Part shown: positions 42,585 to 51,949 of the stretch, in pieces
Layout: each line of letters begins with the position of its first letter
Numbering within the stretch: the stretch's first letter is position 1
DNA from: Methylobacterium aerolatum
Lineage (GTDB): Bacteria; Pseudomonadota; Alphaproteobacteria; Rhizobiales; Beijerinckiaceae
Length of the DNA stretch: 64,000 bases
Direction of reading: 5' to 3'
Assembly: GCF_022179085.1 (NCBI RefSeq)
Contig: NZ_BPQE01000002.1
Span: 62,001 to 126,000 of the forward strand
Program-made: the position numbers and the translations under genes
Notes under the pieces: model-generated
The model's database searches: none
Seen by the model: the letters and a program-made list of their open reading frames with translations, nothing else
What the model was told of the DNA's origin: nothing

Positions 42585-44483
42585 ATGTCCCTGTCAAACC
42601 GCAAGCCCGGCGAGCGGCGCGAGCCCGTGGCGGAGCCCCTGAAGCGTTCCGTGGCGGGGTGCCTGCGCGCCATCGCCCGCAAGGCCGAGATCGAGGTCAC
42701 CTACGCCACCGACCGGCCGGCGCTGACGGGCGACAAGGCCCGCCTGCCCGAGCCGCCGCGGAAGATGTCGGCGGGCGATGTCGCCGTGCTGCGCGGCAAC
42801 GCCGACGCCATGGCGCTGCGCCTCGGCTGCCACGACGTCTCGCTCCATCGCCGCTTCGCCCCCGAGAACGCTCCGGCGCGGGCGGTCTACGACGCCGTCG
42901 AGCAGGCCCGCGTCGAGGCCATCGGCTCCCGGCGCATGGCGGGCGTGGCCAGCAACATCTCGGCGATGCTGGAGGATCGCTACCACCGGGGCGGCAAGTA
43001 CGAGACGATCACCGACAAGGCCGATGCGCCCCTGGAGGACGCCGTCGCCCTGATGGTCCGCGAGCGGCTGACGGGGCAGGCCCCGCCCGAGGCCGCCACC
43101 AAGATCGTGGACCTGTGGCGCGAGCATATCGAAGCCAAGGCCGGGCCGAACCTCGACGGGCTCATCGGCTCCATCGAGGACCAGCGCGCCTTCGCCCGCT
43201 CGATCCGCGACCTCCTCACCTCCCTCGACATGTCGGACGAGACACCCTTCGACCCGGAGGACGACGAGAACGACGACGAGAACGATGCCCAGGACGACGA
43301 GCAGAACCCGAGCGAGGGCGACGCCGAGGAAAAGTCGGAAGGGGATCGGGCCGAGATCGAGACGACGGAGGACGCCTCCGACGAGATCGAGGAAGGCGCC
43401 CAGGAGCAGGCCGACGCGCCCTCCGGTGAGTTGCCCGACGAGGCCGAGGATGCCGAATCGGAGGAGGCTTCCGACGCCTCCCGCCCGCCGCCCCGGCAGG
43501 CGAACGAGGCGCGCGGTCCCGAGTATAAGGTCTTCAGCCCGCGATTCGACGAGGTGATCCACGCCGAGGACCTCTGCGACGCGGACGAACTCGCACGGCT
43601 GCGCAGCTACCTCGACAAGCAGCTCTCCCATCTCCAGGGCGTCGTCGGACGGCTGGCGAACCGCCTGCAGCGGCGCCTGCTCGCCCAGCAGAACCGCGCC
43701 TGGGACTTCGACCTCGAAGAGGGCCAGCTCGACCCCGCTCGCCTCGTGCGGGTGGTGACGGACCCGTTCCAGCCCCTCTCCTTCAAGCAGGAGAAGGACA
43801 CGAACTTCCGCGATACCGTCGTGACGCTGCTCCTCGACAATTCGGGATCGATGCGTGGACGGCCGATCACCGTGGCGGCGACCTGCGCCGACATTCTGGC
43901 GCGGACGCTGGAGCGCTGCGGCGTGAAGGTCGAGATCCTCGGCTTCACCACCCGCGCCTGGAAGGGCGGCCAGAGCCGCGAATCGTGGCTCGCGGCGGGC
44001 AAGCCGCCCACGCCCGGCCGCCTGAACGACTTGCGCCACATCGTCTACAAGGCGGCGGACGCCCCCTGGCGCCGGGCGCGCAAGAACCTCGGGCTGATGA
44101 TGCGCGAGGGGCTCCTGAAGGAGAACATCGACGGCGAGGCGCTCGATTGGGCGCATCAGCGCCTGCTCGGCCGCCCCGAGCAGCGCAAGATCCTGATGGT
44201 GATCTCCGACGGCGCGCCGGTGGACGATTCGACCCTGTCGGTGAACGCCGGCAACTATCTGGAGCGCCACCTGCGCTGGATGATCGAGGACATCGAGACC
44301 CGCTCGCCGGTGGAACTGCTGGCCATCGGAATCGGCCACGACGTGACCCGCTACTACCGCCGGGCCGTGACGATCATCGACGCCGAGGAACTCGGCGGCG
44401 CGATGACGGAAAAGCTCGCCGAATTGTTCGAGGAAGACAGCGCCGCTGCACCGGTGCGGATGGCGGCGGGCGGGCGGCGTTAG
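42585..44483 (+). CDS. cobT: Cobaltochelatase subunit CobT
   Basis: A 632-residue subunit of the aerobic cobaltochelatase. The N-terminal domain ([22 protein letters not shown]...) is followed by a very acidic stretch (about residues 220-305, rich in Asp and Glu) and a C-terminal VWA domain with the MIDAS motif DNSGSMRG near residue 421. CobS and CobT form a ring chaperone that works like the ChlI/ChlD pair of magnesium chelatase. Length is the family norm. It converges on the tetR gene across 22 bases. Confidence 0.96.
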   Translation: MSLSNRKPGERREPVAEPLKRSVAGCLRAIARKAEIEVTYATDRPALTGDKARLPEPPRKMSAGDVAVLRGNADAMALRLGCHDVSLHRRFAPENAPARAVYDAVEQARVEAIGSRRMAGVASNISAMLEDRYHRGGKYETITDKADAPLEDAVALMVRERLTGQAPPEAATKIVDLWREHIEAKAGPNLDGLIGSIEDQRAFARSIRDLLTSLDMSDETPFDPEDDENDDENDAQDDEQNPSEGDAEEKSEGDRAEIETTEDASDEIEEGAQEQADAPSGELPDEAEDAESEEASDASRPPPRQANEARGPEYKVFSPRFDEVIHAEDLCDADELARLRSYLDKQLSHLQGVVGRLANRLQRRLLAQQNRAWDFDLEEGQLDPARLVRVVTDPFQPLSFKQEKDTNFRDTVVTLLLDNSGSMRGRPITVAATCADILARTLERCGVKVEILGFTTRAWKGGQSRESWLAAGKPPTPGRLNDLRHIVYKAADAPWRRARKNLGLMMREGLLKENIDGEALDWAHQRLLGRPEQRKILMVISDGAPVDDSTLSVNAGNYLERHLRWMIEDIETRSPVELLAIGIGHDVTRYYRRAVTIIDAEELGGAMTEKLAELFEEDSAAAPVRMAAGGRR

Positions 44484-44505
44484 GAGCCACGTCGAGGGGA
44501 GCGAC

Positions 44506-45060
44506 TCACTCCGCGAGAAGTTCCCGCTCCAGCCGTTCCAGCGCCCGGACGAACACGGCTTGATCCCCCAGCGCCCTGGCGAGGACCAGGGCGCCCTGGA
44601 TCGCGAGAACCGCGTGCTCGGCTCGCTCGGATGCCTCTGGGCGGTTGGCCCGCATCAGAGCCTCGGCCAAGGCGGCCCGCCACGCCGCGAAATACGCGGC
44701 GATGCGTGCAGCGAAGCGGTCGCGGGTATCCCCCAGGGCGAAGGCGCCGATCAGGCAGACTCGGCGGCCGGAACGGAAATACGAATCCGTCTCGCGCAAC
44801 ATCCGCCGGATCGCGGCCTCAGGATCGGCATCGTCCCGCAAAGGAGAAAAGATCGCGCGGGTGAACCATCCATCGATCTCGGCCAGGACAGCCTCGGCCA
44901 TCTCCTCCTTTCCGCCGGGAAAGAAGTAATAGAGGCTGCCCTTGCCGAGTCCTGTCCGCGCCGTGATGGCCGAGAGGCTCGCTCCCTCGAAGCCGTGCTC
45001 GCGAAAGACTTCAGCGACGGCGGCGATGGCTGCGGCCCTGTCGGCAACGGTGCGGCTCAC
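44506..45060 (-). CDS. TetR/AcrR family transcriptional regulator
   Basis: A 184-residue repressor. The N-terminal helix-turn-helix ([37 protein letters not shown]) matches the TetR family. The remainder is the ligand domain of the TetR_C type with a Cys (VCLIGAF) near the centre. The start GTG overlaps the stop of the DUF1348 gene by four bases (GTGA), so the two are translated together. A perfect 22-bp palindrome just upstream of that gene is the likely operator, giving negative autoregulation. Confidence 0.9.
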   Translation of the reverse strand: MSRTVADRAAAIAAVAEVFREHGFEGASLSAITARTGLGKGSLYYFFPGGKEEMAEAVLAEIDGWFTRAIFSPLRDDADPEAAIRRMLRETDSYFRSGRRVCLIGAFALGDTRDRFAARIAAYFAAWRAALAEALMRANRPEASERAEHAVLAIQGALVLARALGDQAVFVRALERLERELLAE

Positions 45061-45530
45061 AGGCCGAGGTCGCTCAGGCTCGGATGATCAGCCGGGCGGG
45101 GGGACGAACGATCCCAATGGAACAGGCGCTCGCCTTCTTGGATCGGCAGGTCGTTGATGCTGGCATGGCGGGCCTGCATCAGTCCGTTCGCATCGAACTC
45201 CCAGTTCTCGTTGCCGTAGGCCCGGAACCACGCGCCCGATTCGTCCTGGAATTCATAGGCGAAGCGCACCGCGATCCGATTCTCGTGGAACGCCCAGAGC
45301 TCCTTGATCAGCCTGTATTCGTGCTCCCGGCTCCACTTGCGGGTCAGGAACTCGACGATGGCCGGCCGACCCGAAAAAATCTCCGCGCGATTCCGCCAGC
45401 GGCTGTCTGGCGTGTAGGCCAGCGCGACCTTTTCGGGATTACGGCCGTTCCATCCGTCCTCGGCGGCGCGGACCTTCTGCGCCGCGGAGGCGGCGGTAAA
45501 GGGCGGCAGCGGCGGGCGCGACTCGGACAT
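45057..45530 (-). CDS. DUF1348 / NTF2-like protein
   Basis: A 157-residue protein of the SnoaL/NTF2-like fold (DUF1348). [58 protein letters not shown] and [28 protein letters not shown] are characteristic. The family includes small enzymes and stress-linked proteins of unknown reaction, often beside TetR regulators. I chose the ATG at 45528-45530, since the open frame upstream runs across the operator. It is the first gene of the DUF1348-tetR operon. Confidence 0.87.
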   Translation of the reverse strand: MSESRPPLPPFTAASAAQKVRAAEDGWNGRNPEKVALAYTPDSRWRNRAEIFSGRPAIVEFLTRKWSREHEYRLIKELWAFHENRIAVRFAYEFQDESGAWFRAYGNENWEFDANGLMQARHASINDLPIQEGERLFHWDRSSPRPADHPSLSDLGL

Positions 45531-45546
45531 GGCAGGCTCCTCTGAT

Positions 45547-45568
45547 CTCTGTACCGATCGGTACAGAG
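45547..45568 (-). promoter_or_regulatory. Perfect 22-bp palindromic TetR operator
   Basis: CTCTGTACCGATCGGTACAG followed by AG forms a perfect two-fold palindrome centred between 45557 and 45558. It lies 16 bases upstream of the DUF1348 ATG, where repressor binding would block transcription or initiation. Palindromes with a GTACC core are typical of TetR-family sites. Confidence 0.8.
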
Positions 45569-45615
45569 TCGGAAACGACCCGTCAATCCCACCGCCTGCG
45601 AGAGGACCGGACATG

Positions 45616-45654
45616 CGAAAGCGACCGGCGCCTTGTGGGCGCCGGTCGCTTTCG
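45616..45654 (-). terminator. Hairpin terminator after rpmB
   Basis: CGAAAGCGACCGGCGCC (45616-45632) pairs perfectly with GGCGCCGGTCGCTTTCG (45638-45654) around a five-base loop, a 17-bp stem. rpmB ends 21 bases away on the - strand. No long U run follows, but the stem is very stable. Confidence 0.75.
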
Positions 45655-45674
45655 AATCAAGCAGGAAGGACGCC

Positions 45675-45974
45675 TCAGGCGGCGGCCGGAGCCTCGGCGA
45701 GCTTCTTGTGCAGCTCGCGCTTCAGGAGGCGCGCGGTCTGCGACAGCTCGCCCTCGGACGCCTTCGCCAGGAAGGCATCGAGGCCGCCGCGGTGCTCGAC
45801 GGTGCGGAGGGCGTGGGCGGTGATCCGCAGACGCACGCGCTTGCCGAGCGCATCTGACTGCAGCGTGACGTTGCAGAGGTTCGGCAGGAACCGGCACTTG
45901 GTCTTGCGGTTCGAGTGGCTCACGAGGTGGCCGACCAGAACGGCCTTGCCGGTGAGTTCGCAGCGGCGCGCCAT
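45675..45974 (-). CDS. rpmB: 50S ribosomal protein L28
   Basis: A 99-residue L28. [40 protein letters not shown] is the diagnostic N-terminal part, and the C-terminal ~35 residues with KLAEAPAAA are the extended form usual in alphaproteobacteria. It is monocistronic: its own strong promoter lies upstream and a hairpin terminator follows. Confidence 0.97.
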   Translation of the reverse strand: MARRCELTGKAVLVGHLVSHSNRKTKCRFLPNLCNVTLQSDALGKRVRLRITAHALRTVEHRGGLDAFLAKASEGELSQTARLLKRELHKKLAEAPAAA

Positions 45975-46094
45975 GACTTGAATAATCCCGTTTCGTTCCG
46001 CCGCGGGCCAGATCGCAGCCTGCGCAAACCTTCGCGCCGCGGGCCGCGCCCGTGCGTCAAACCAGGTCCGGCGGAGTCCTGTTGAAGGCGGCGG

Positions 46095-46123
46095 CTATAG
46101 GCGACCCATGGCCGTCCCGTCAA
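46095..46123 (-). promoter_or_regulatory. Strong sigma-70 promoter for rpmB
   Basis: On the - strand TTGACG (46118-46123) and CTATAG (46095-46100) lie exactly 17 bases apart, a near-ideal alphaproteobacterial housekeeping promoter. The predicted start near 46088 leaves a leader of about 115 bases before the rpmB ATG. Confidence 0.75.
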
Positions 46124-46243
46124 GGCTGGAACGCGGATGACGTGCACGGCGGGCGTTCCAACCCTCTGTTAACCATGGCATGGGGATAACCGGGTTTCCA
46201 CCGCCCGGCCCGTCCGGCGCGGCCCCTGGATTCGAGCCGGACC

Positions 46244-47137
46244 ATGCGCCTCACGATTCCGGTCAAGACGTTGGCGGCGGCCGGACTGGCCGCCACCCTC
46301 GGCCTGAGCCCCTCCGCCAGCGGCGCCCGCCCCCGGGCGGCGAAGGCCGCCGCGTCGTCCGTCGAGATCGACTACGCCATCGCCCTCGCCGGGCTGCGGA
46401 TCGGCACGGCGCGCCTCTCGGGGGCCTTCGAGCGCGACGCCTACCAAGTGGACGTCTCGGCCACCCTGACCGGGCTCGTCGGCGCCATCACCGGCGGCCA
46501 GGGCTCGGCCCGCTCCTCGGGCGTCATCACGAGCGGCGCCCTGCCGAACGCCTTCGCGATCGCCACGCGCACCGCCAATTCCGGCATCACCGTGCGCATG
46601 GCGTTGGCCCGCGGCAACGTGGTGCAGACGGCCATCGTCCCGCCGCTGGTGGACATGCAGGACCGCGTTCCCGTGACGGCGGCCAACCGGCGGGGCATCG
46701 TCGATCCGGCGAGCGCCCTCGTCATGCCCGTCCGCGCGGGCGCCGGAGCCCTCGATCCGGCCAATTGCGACCGCACCCTCCCGCTGTTCGACGGCGCAAC
46801 GCGCTTCGACGTGGTGCTGAGCTACGCCGAGACGCGGGAGGTGCAGAAGCCGGGCTATGCCGGGCCGGTGCTGGTGTGCAGCGCCCGCTACCGGGCCATT
46901 GCCGGGCACCGCCCCGACCGGCCGGGGGTGAAGTTCATGGAGGACAACCGCGAGATGTCCGTCTGGCTCGCCCCCGTGGAGGGCACACGGGTGCTGGTGC
47001 CCCTGCGGATCTCCGTCCTCACCGAGATCGGGACCAACATCATCGAGGCGACCCGGTGGGCCCGGAGCGGCACCGCCGAGCCCGCGACGGTCGCCGCCGC
47101 CCCGGCCCTCGCCCAGGCGGGACAGCCCGCCGAGTAG
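46244..47137 (+). CDS. DUF3108 domain protein, exported
   Basis: A 297-residue protein with an N-terminal signal peptide (LTIPVKTLAAAGLAATLGLSPSASG) and a DUF3108 domain starting at VEIDYAIALAGLRIGTARLSGAFERDAYQVDVSATLTG. DUF3108 proteins are periplasmic or envelope proteins with no assigned reaction. The C-terminus is Ala/Pro-rich. A small DUF1330 gene follows after 65 bases. It diverges from rpmB. Confidence 0.85.
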   Translation: MRLTIPVKTLAAAGLAATLGLSPSASGARPRAAKAAASSVEIDYAIALAGLRIGTARLSGAFERDAYQVDVSATLTGLVGAITGGQGSARSSGVITSGALPNAFAIATRTANSGITVRMALARGNVVQTAIVPPLVDMQDRVPVTAANRRGIVDPASALVMPVRAGAGALDPANCDRTLPLFDGATRFDVVLSYAETREVQKPGYAGPVLVCSARYRAIAGHRPDRPGVKFMEDNREMSVWLAPVEGTRVLVPLRISVLTEIGTNIIEATRWARSGTAEPATVAAAPALAQAGQPAE

Positions 47138-47202
47138 CCCTTCCCTTCGCGCGGCAAGGGACCTATCCCCGCCGGGCGGCAGGCGCCGCGGGAGGCACAG
47201 CG

Positions 47203-47493
47203 ATGGCCAAGGGCTACATCATCGTCCGCATGACGGTCACGGACCCGGAGACGTACAAGGAGTACGCCGCCATGGCCTCCGAGGCGATGAGGAAATACGG
47301 CTGCAAGCCCCTCGTCCGGGGCGGGCGCAGCGAGGCGCTGGAGGGCGAGGCCCGGCCGCGCAACGTCGTGCTGGAATTCGAGTCCTACGAGGCGGCGCGG
47401 ACCTACTACTACTCCCCCGAGTATCAAGCGGCCGTGGCCAAGCGCCTGCCCGCCGGCACCGGCGAGGTCGTGCTGGTGGAAGGCGTCGACTAG
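47203..47493 (+). CDS. DUF1330 family protein
   Basis: A 96-residue protein with the ferredoxin-like dimeric alpha/beta-barrel fold of DUF1330: KGYIIVRMTVTDPETYKEYAAMASEAMRKYGCKPLVRGG, followed by RNVVLEFESYEAARTYYYSPEYQAAVAKR. The family has no proven function. The ATG at 47203 follows GGGAGG. It probably shares a transcript with the DUF3108 gene. Confidence 0.88.
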   Translation: MAKGYIIVRMTVTDPETYKEYAAMASEAMRKYGCKPLVRGGRSEALEGEARPRNVVLEFESYEAARTYYYSPEYQAAVAKRLPAGTGEVVLVEGVD

Positions 47494-47539
47494 ATCCGGT
47501 CGCGGCGGGGTCGGCGGGACGTCCCGGAAAGGAGCGCGT

Positions 47540-47632
47540 CACCGGATCGCCTCGCATCGCCCGCAAAGACGGCGGCGGATCTGCCCACCTCATCGCTGAC
47601 GACGTGAGGCGATCCAGGGCAGCGGGACGGAT
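47540..47632. repeat. Dispersed repeat, family A, copy 7 (rearranged and degenerate)
   Basis: GGATCGCCTCGCATCGCCCGCAAAGACGG resembles the right arm of family A, and CATCGCTGACGACG...GGCGATCCAGGGCAGCGGGA resembles the left arm, but their order is swapped and both have decayed. It may be two half-copies side by side. Confidence 0.45.
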
Positions 47633-47741
47633 CGAGACCGGGCGCGCGGCCTCGGTTCGCTCCCGCCAAAGGCGGTGGATGACGCACCCTTCGGTGGAAC
47701 GGCGCCAGACAATCTTTACCGCGCCCGGGCGCAATCATCGG

Positions 47742-48011
47742 ATGCGCGCCCTCGCTCTCCTCGCCCTCCTCCTCTGCGCCGCCCCTGCGGCGGCCCAGCC
47801 ACTCACCGCCGGCTCGCCCTGCGGCGGCGACGCCTTCTCCTCCGCGCAGGTGATCGAGCACCGGCCGCCCCGGCGCGGGCCGCTCACGGCGGTGCCGGAT
47901 ACACTCTGCGCCGACGTGGCGCCGCAGCAGCCACCGGTGGACCTGCAGATCCAGGCTTACCCCGTCATCGTGCCGCAGGTTGGCAGGCGCGGTCACGGTG
48001 GCCCATATTAG
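47742..48011 (+). CDS. Small exported protein, function unknown
   Basis: An 89-residue protein with a clear signal peptide (MRALALLALLLCAAPAAAQ, cleavage likely after AAAQ). The mature part has two Cys (SPCGG and DTLCAD) that could form a disulphide, and many Pro and Val residues toward the C-terminus (PPVDLQIQAYPVIVPQVG). I recognise no domain. The ATG at 47742 is chosen because it begins the signal peptide; the frame is open upstream through the repeat. The helicase gene follows in the same frame after the stop. Confidence 0.6.
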   Translation: MRALALLALLLCAAPAAAQPLTAGSPCGGDAFSSAQVIEHRPPRRGPLTAVPDTLCADVAPQQPPVDLQIQAYPVIVPQVGRRGHGGPY

Positions 48012-48152
48012 GGGCGTCCGAGGCCGTCCGCAGGGATCTTTCCTCGGAACCGGCCCTTCCCCGACGGTCGCACGACCGAAGGACCCCCGATCATCGACTC
48101 CCTCCTCCGCCCCGCCCAGCGCTCCCTGCACCGTGACGCCCGCGCCCGCGGC

Positions 48153-51100
48153 GTGACGGCGGTGCTCGGGCCCACCAACACCGGCAAGACGCACCTCGCC
48201 ATCGAGCGGATGCTGGCGCATCCGACCGGGATGATCGGGCTGCCCCTGCGGCTGCTCGCGCGGGAGGTCTACCTGCGCGTCGTCGCCAAGGTCGGCCCGG
48301 AAAAGGTCGCGCTCGTGACGGGCGAGGAAAAAATAAAGCCGGACCGGCCGCGCTACTGGATCTGCACCATCGAGGCGATGCCCCGGGACCTCGACGTCGC
48401 CTTCGTGGCCATCGACGAGATCCAGCTTGGCGCCGACATGGACCGGGGCCACGTCTTCACCGACAGGCTGCTCTACGTGCGCGGCCGGGAGGAGACGCTG
48501 CTCATCGGCTCCTCCACCGTCCTGCCGCTGGTGCAGAGCCTCATCCCCAACGTCTACACCACCACCCGGCCGCGCCTGTCGAAACTGACCTTCGCCGGGG
48601 AGAAGAAGCTCTCGCGCCTGCCCCGCCGCACGGCCATCGTCGCCTTCTCGGCGGAGGAGGTCTACGCCATCGCCGAGTTGATCCGCCGCCAGCGCGGCGG
48701 CGCGGCGGTGGTGCTCGGCGCCCTCTCGCCCCGCACCCGCAACAGCCAGGTGGAGCTCTACCAAAGCGGCGACGTGGACTACCTCGTGGCCACCGACGCC
48801 GTGGGGATGGGGCTGAACCTCGACGTGGATCACGTCGCCTTCGCCGCCAACTGGAAATACGACGGCACCCGCTTCCGGCGGCTGACGCCCTCGGAGATGG
48901 GCCAGATCGCGGGGCGCGCCGGGCGGCACCTGTCCGACGGCACCTTCGGCTCCACGGGCCGCTGCCAGCCCTTCGAGGCGGAACTGGTGGAGCGGCTGGA
49001 GCACCACGACTTCGATCCCCTGCGGATCCTCCAGTGGCGCAACCCGGATTTGTCCTTCACGAGCCTCGACGCCCTCCAGGCGAGCCTGGACGAGCACCCG
49101 CACGAGGCGGGCCTCACCCGCGCGCCGATGGGCGAGGACCAGCAGGCGCTGGAAATCCTCATGAAGGAGGAGGACATCCGGGACATGGCCCGCACCCCCT
49201 CGGCGGTGCGGCGCCTGTGGGACACCTGCGGCCTGCCCGATTACCGGAAGGTCCATCCCCAGGTTCACGCGGATCTCGTGGCGCAGCTCTACCGCTTCTT
49301 GATGAAGGGGATGGCGGGCCGTATCCCCGACCAGTGGTTCGCCGAGCACGTCGCGATGATCGACCGCACGGACGGCGACATCGACACCCTCTCCCGGCGC
49401 ATCGCGCAGGGGCGGACCTGGACCTTCGTTGCGAACCGGCCGGACTGGCTTCGCGATCCCGAACATTGGCAGGGCGAAACGCGTCGGGTAGAGGACAGAC
49501 TGTCGGACGCCCTTCACGAACGCCTCGCGAGCCGCTTCGTCGACCGGCGCACCAGCGTCCTGATGCGGCGCCTACGAGAGAACACGATGCTCGAAGCCCA
49601 AATTACCCCCGACGGGGATGTCACCGTCGAGGGTCAGCATGTCGGCCAGTTGAACGGGTTCCTGTTCGTGCCCGATGCGAGCGCCGAAGGCCACGAGGCC
49701 AAGACGCTGCGCAGCGCCGCCGACAAGGCGCTCTCGAGCGAGTTCGAGGCCAGGGCGGAGCGCTTCTCGGCCACGGCCGATTCGACGCTCGTCCTGTCGC
49801 ACGACGGCACGATCCGCTGGACCGGCGCCCCGGTGGGCCGCCTCGTGCCCGGCGACAAGCTGTTCGCCCCGCAGATCCGCGTCCTCTCCGACGACAGCCT
49901 GGAGACGGCGGCGCGGGAGAAGGTGCAGGCGCGCCTCGACGCGTGGTTGAAGGCCCAGGTGGCGCGCCTCCTCGGCCCGCTCATGGAGATCGAGACCGCC
50001 GCCGACCTTACCGGCCTCGCCAAGGGCATCGGCTACCAAGTGGTCGAGGCGCTGGGCGTGCTGGAGCGCGCCAAGGTCTCCCATGAGATGCGCACCCTCG
50101 ATCAGGACGGCCGCGCCGCCCTGCGCAGGCACGGCATCCGGTTCGGCGCCTACCACATCTTCCTGCCGGCCCTGCTGAAGCCGGCGCCGCGGACGCTGGC
50201 CGCCCAGCTCTGGGCCCTGCGCAACGGCGGCCTCGACCAGCGCGGCCTCGACGAGATCGCCCACCTCGCCGGATCGGGTCGCACCTCGATCAAGGTCGAC
50301 AAGGAGATCGCCAAGGGCCTCTACCGGGCAGCCGGGTTCCGCGTGTGCGGCGAGCGGGCGGTGCGGGTCGATATCCTGGAGCGCTTGGCCGACCTGATTC
50401 GTCCGGCCATCGCCTACCGCCCCGGCACCACGCCGGGCGCGCCGCCGGACGGCACCGCCGACGGCGAGGGCTTCGTCGCGACGGTGGGCATGACCTCCCT
50501 CGTCGGCTGTTCGGGCGAGGACTTCGCCTCGATCCTGAAGTCGCTCGGCTACGTCAACGAGAGCCGCCCCGGCCCCGCCATCACCGTGCCGCTCCTGCCC
50601 GCCGCCGCCACGACCCCCGCTGCGCCGGCCCAAGCCCGCCCCCCCGCCGAGGGTGAGGGCGAGGCCGGAGGCGAGGGTGCCGCATCGTCGGAGACCCCCG
50701 CGACCGAGGCGCCGTCCGAGGCCGGGTCTGCGGTGAATCAGGGCGCGACGGCGGCGGAGGACACGCAGTCCCAGGCCGACACGCAGTCCCAGGCCGACGC
50801 ACAGGCCCAGGCCGACGTGCAGGCCGAGCCGGTCCCGGCCGAGGCCGCCCCGGAGGCGACCTCCGAAGCGGAGGCGCCCGTCGCAGAGGCGGCGCCGGCC
50901 AAACCGGAGCCCGCCGTCGCCGAGGAGGCCGATGCGCCGGCCGCCCCCGCGGCGACCGAGGACGCTGCGGCGACGGCGGAAGCCGCCCCCGGCAGTGCCG
51001 AGGGTGAGGCCGAGGCCGCCGATGGCGCCGCTGAACCGGGGCCGGAGAGCGCTGCGGCCACCGAGGTTCCCCAGGTCGAGGTGTGGCGCCTCCAGCGCTA

Positions 51101-51482
51101 CCAGCGTCCGGCAAATGCCCGCCCGACCAACCGTCCCCGGGGCGGTGGCCGCCGGGACGGCGCGCAGGCGGGTCAGCCGGGCGGCGAGCAGCCGCGCCGG
51201 GCCGAGGGAGAGGCCGGACCGCGCCAGGGGCGCGACGGCCATCGCGACGCGGACCGCCGCCGGGATCGCCCCGAAGGCGGCGGGCGGCCGGACCGCGAGG
51301 GCCGGCGCCAGGAGTTCCGGCCGGATCGCAGGCCGGATTCCCGCAACGAGCCGCGCAACGCCGGGCCCCGCCCGGACCAGCGGCCGCCCCGCCGGGAACG
51401 CGCGCCGGATCCGGATTCGCCCTTCGCCAAGCTGGCGGCACTCAAGGCGAAGCTCGAATCGGGCGACGGCGGCAAGCGCTGA
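48153..51482 (+). CDS. Suv3-like ATP-dependent RNA helicase with long disordered tail
   Basis: A 1109-residue (from GTG) helicase of the mitochondrial Suv3 type, found across Hyphomicrobiales. Walker A is GPTNTGKTH (6-14), Walker B DEIQ (88-91), and motif VI the GQIAGRAGRH segment. Residues 1 to about 400 form the helicase core and 400-790 the Suv3-like C-terminal region. From about 808 to the end it is low-complexity: first acidic Ala/Glu/Pro-rich, then Arg/Gly/Asp-rich, typical of RNA-binding or granule-forming tails. The start is doubtful: the frame is open back to the stop at 48009-48011, and AGGA lies before ATC 48090, so the protein may be longer. Probably it unwinds RNA for decay. Confidence 0.9.
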   Translation: MTAVLGPTNTGKTHLAIERMLAHPTGMIGLPLRLLAREVYLRVVAKVGPEKVALVTGEEKIKPDRPRYWICTIEAMPRDLDVAFVAIDEIQLGADMDRGHVFTDRLLYVRGREETLLIGSSTVLPLVQSLIPNVYTTTRPRLSKLTFAGEKKLSRLPRRTAIVAFSAEEVYAIAELIRRQRGGAAVVLGALSPRTRNSQVELYQSGDVDYLVATDAVGMGLNLDVDHVAFAANWKYDGTRFRRLTPSEMGQIAGRAGRHLSDGTFGSTGRCQPFEAELVERLEHHDFDPLRILQWRNPDLSFTSLDALQASLDEHPHEAGLTRAPMGEDQQALEILMKEEDIRDMARTPSAVRRLWDTCGLPDYRKVHPQVHADLVAQLYRFLMKGMAGRIPDQWFAEHVAMIDRTDGDIDTLSRRIAQGRTWTFVANRPDWLRDPEHWQGETRRVEDRLSDALHERLASRFVDRRTSVLMRRLRENTMLEAQITPDGDVTVEGQHVGQLNGFLFVPDASAEGHEAKTLRSAADKALSSEFEARAERFSATADSTLVLSHDGTIRWTGAPVGRLVPGDKLFAPQIRVLSDDSLETAAREKVQARLDAWLKAQVARLLGPLMEIETAADLTGLAKGIGYQVVEALGVLERAKVSHEMRTLDQDGRAALRRHGIRFGAYHIFLPALLKPAPRTLAAQLWALRNGGLDQRGLDEIAHLAGSGRTSIKVDKEIAKGLYRAAGFRVCGERAVRVDILERLADLIRPAIAYRPGTTPGAPPDGTADGEGFVATVGMTSLVGCSGEDFASILKSLGYVNESRPGPAITVPLLPAAATTPAAPAQARPPAEGEGEAGGEGAASSETPATEAPSEAGSAVNQGATAAEDTQSQADTQSQADAQAQADVQAEPVPAEAAPEATSEAEAPVAEAAPAKPEPAVAEEADAPAAPAATEDAAATAEAAPGSAEGEAEAADGAAEPGPESAAATEVPQVEVWRLQRYQRPANARPTNRPRGGGRRDGAQAGQPGGEQPRRAEGEAGPRQGRDGHRDADRRRDRPEGGGRPDREGRRQEFRPDRRPDSRNEPRNAGPRPDQRPPRRERAPDPDSPFAKLAALKAKLESGDGGKR
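50761..50814 (+). repeat. 18-bp tandem repeat in the helicase tail
   Basis: The unit ACACGCAGTCCCAGGCCG stands at 50761-50778 and 50779-50796, with a decayed third copy to about 50814. In frame it encodes DTQSQA repeats, so the tail can change length without frameshift. Confidence 0.8.
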
Positions 51483-51497
51483 CCGGCGGGAGGCGCG

Positions 51498-51773
51498 ATG
51501 CGCGATGGGCGCCAGCGCCTGGACAAGTGGCTATGGTTCGCGCGCTTCGCCAAGACGCGGACCCTGGCCGCCCGCTTGGTGACGGACGGCCATGTCCGTG
51601 TGAACGGCACCCGGACGGACAACGCCGCCAAGGGCTTGGCCCTCGGCGACGTGGTCACGGTCTCCGCCCCGTACGCCACCATGGCGATCCGCGTCGTGGA
51701 CCTCGGCACGCGCCGGGGACCGGCGGAGGAAGCCAAATCGCTCTACGCCGCGTTGTCCGAGGGGGCAGAGTGA
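51498..51773 (+). CDS. S4-domain RNA-binding protein (Hsp15-like)
   Basis: A 91-residue protein whose S4 fold is seen in RQRLDKWLWFARFAKTRTLAARLVTDGHVRVNG, followed by the KGLALGDVVTVSA strand. It is close to the Hsp15/HslR group, which binds 50S subunits carrying stalled peptidyl-tRNA. It lies 15 bases after the helicase gene and is likely cotranscribed, a pairing frequent in this order. Confidence 0.88.
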   Translation: MRDGRQRLDKWLWFARFAKTRTLAARLVTDGHVRVNGTRTDNAAKGLALGDVVTVSAPYATMAIRVVDLGTRRGPAEEAKSLYAALSEGAE

Positions 51774-51824
51774 TGAGACGGCGCCACAGGGCGGCGCTCT
51801 CCCCCGGGCGCGGCACCGTCACGC

Positions 51825-51852
51825 TTGTCAGTGCGGAAGGCAGCGTCTAGAG
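51825..51852 (+). promoter_or_regulatory. Candidate promoter for fdxA
   Basis: TTGTCA (51825-51830) and CTAGAG (51847-51852) with a 16-base spacer, about 97 bases before the ATG. The -10 element is imperfect, so this is moderate evidence. Confidence 0.4.
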
Positions 51853-51949
51853 CCCTTCGCAGAACGCCTGCGCAGCGGCGCAGCCCCCCGGATGCGTGGG
51901 CCGAACCGGCCCCGTCCGGTCGAGCGGGCCCTGAGGACGAAGACAGCCG

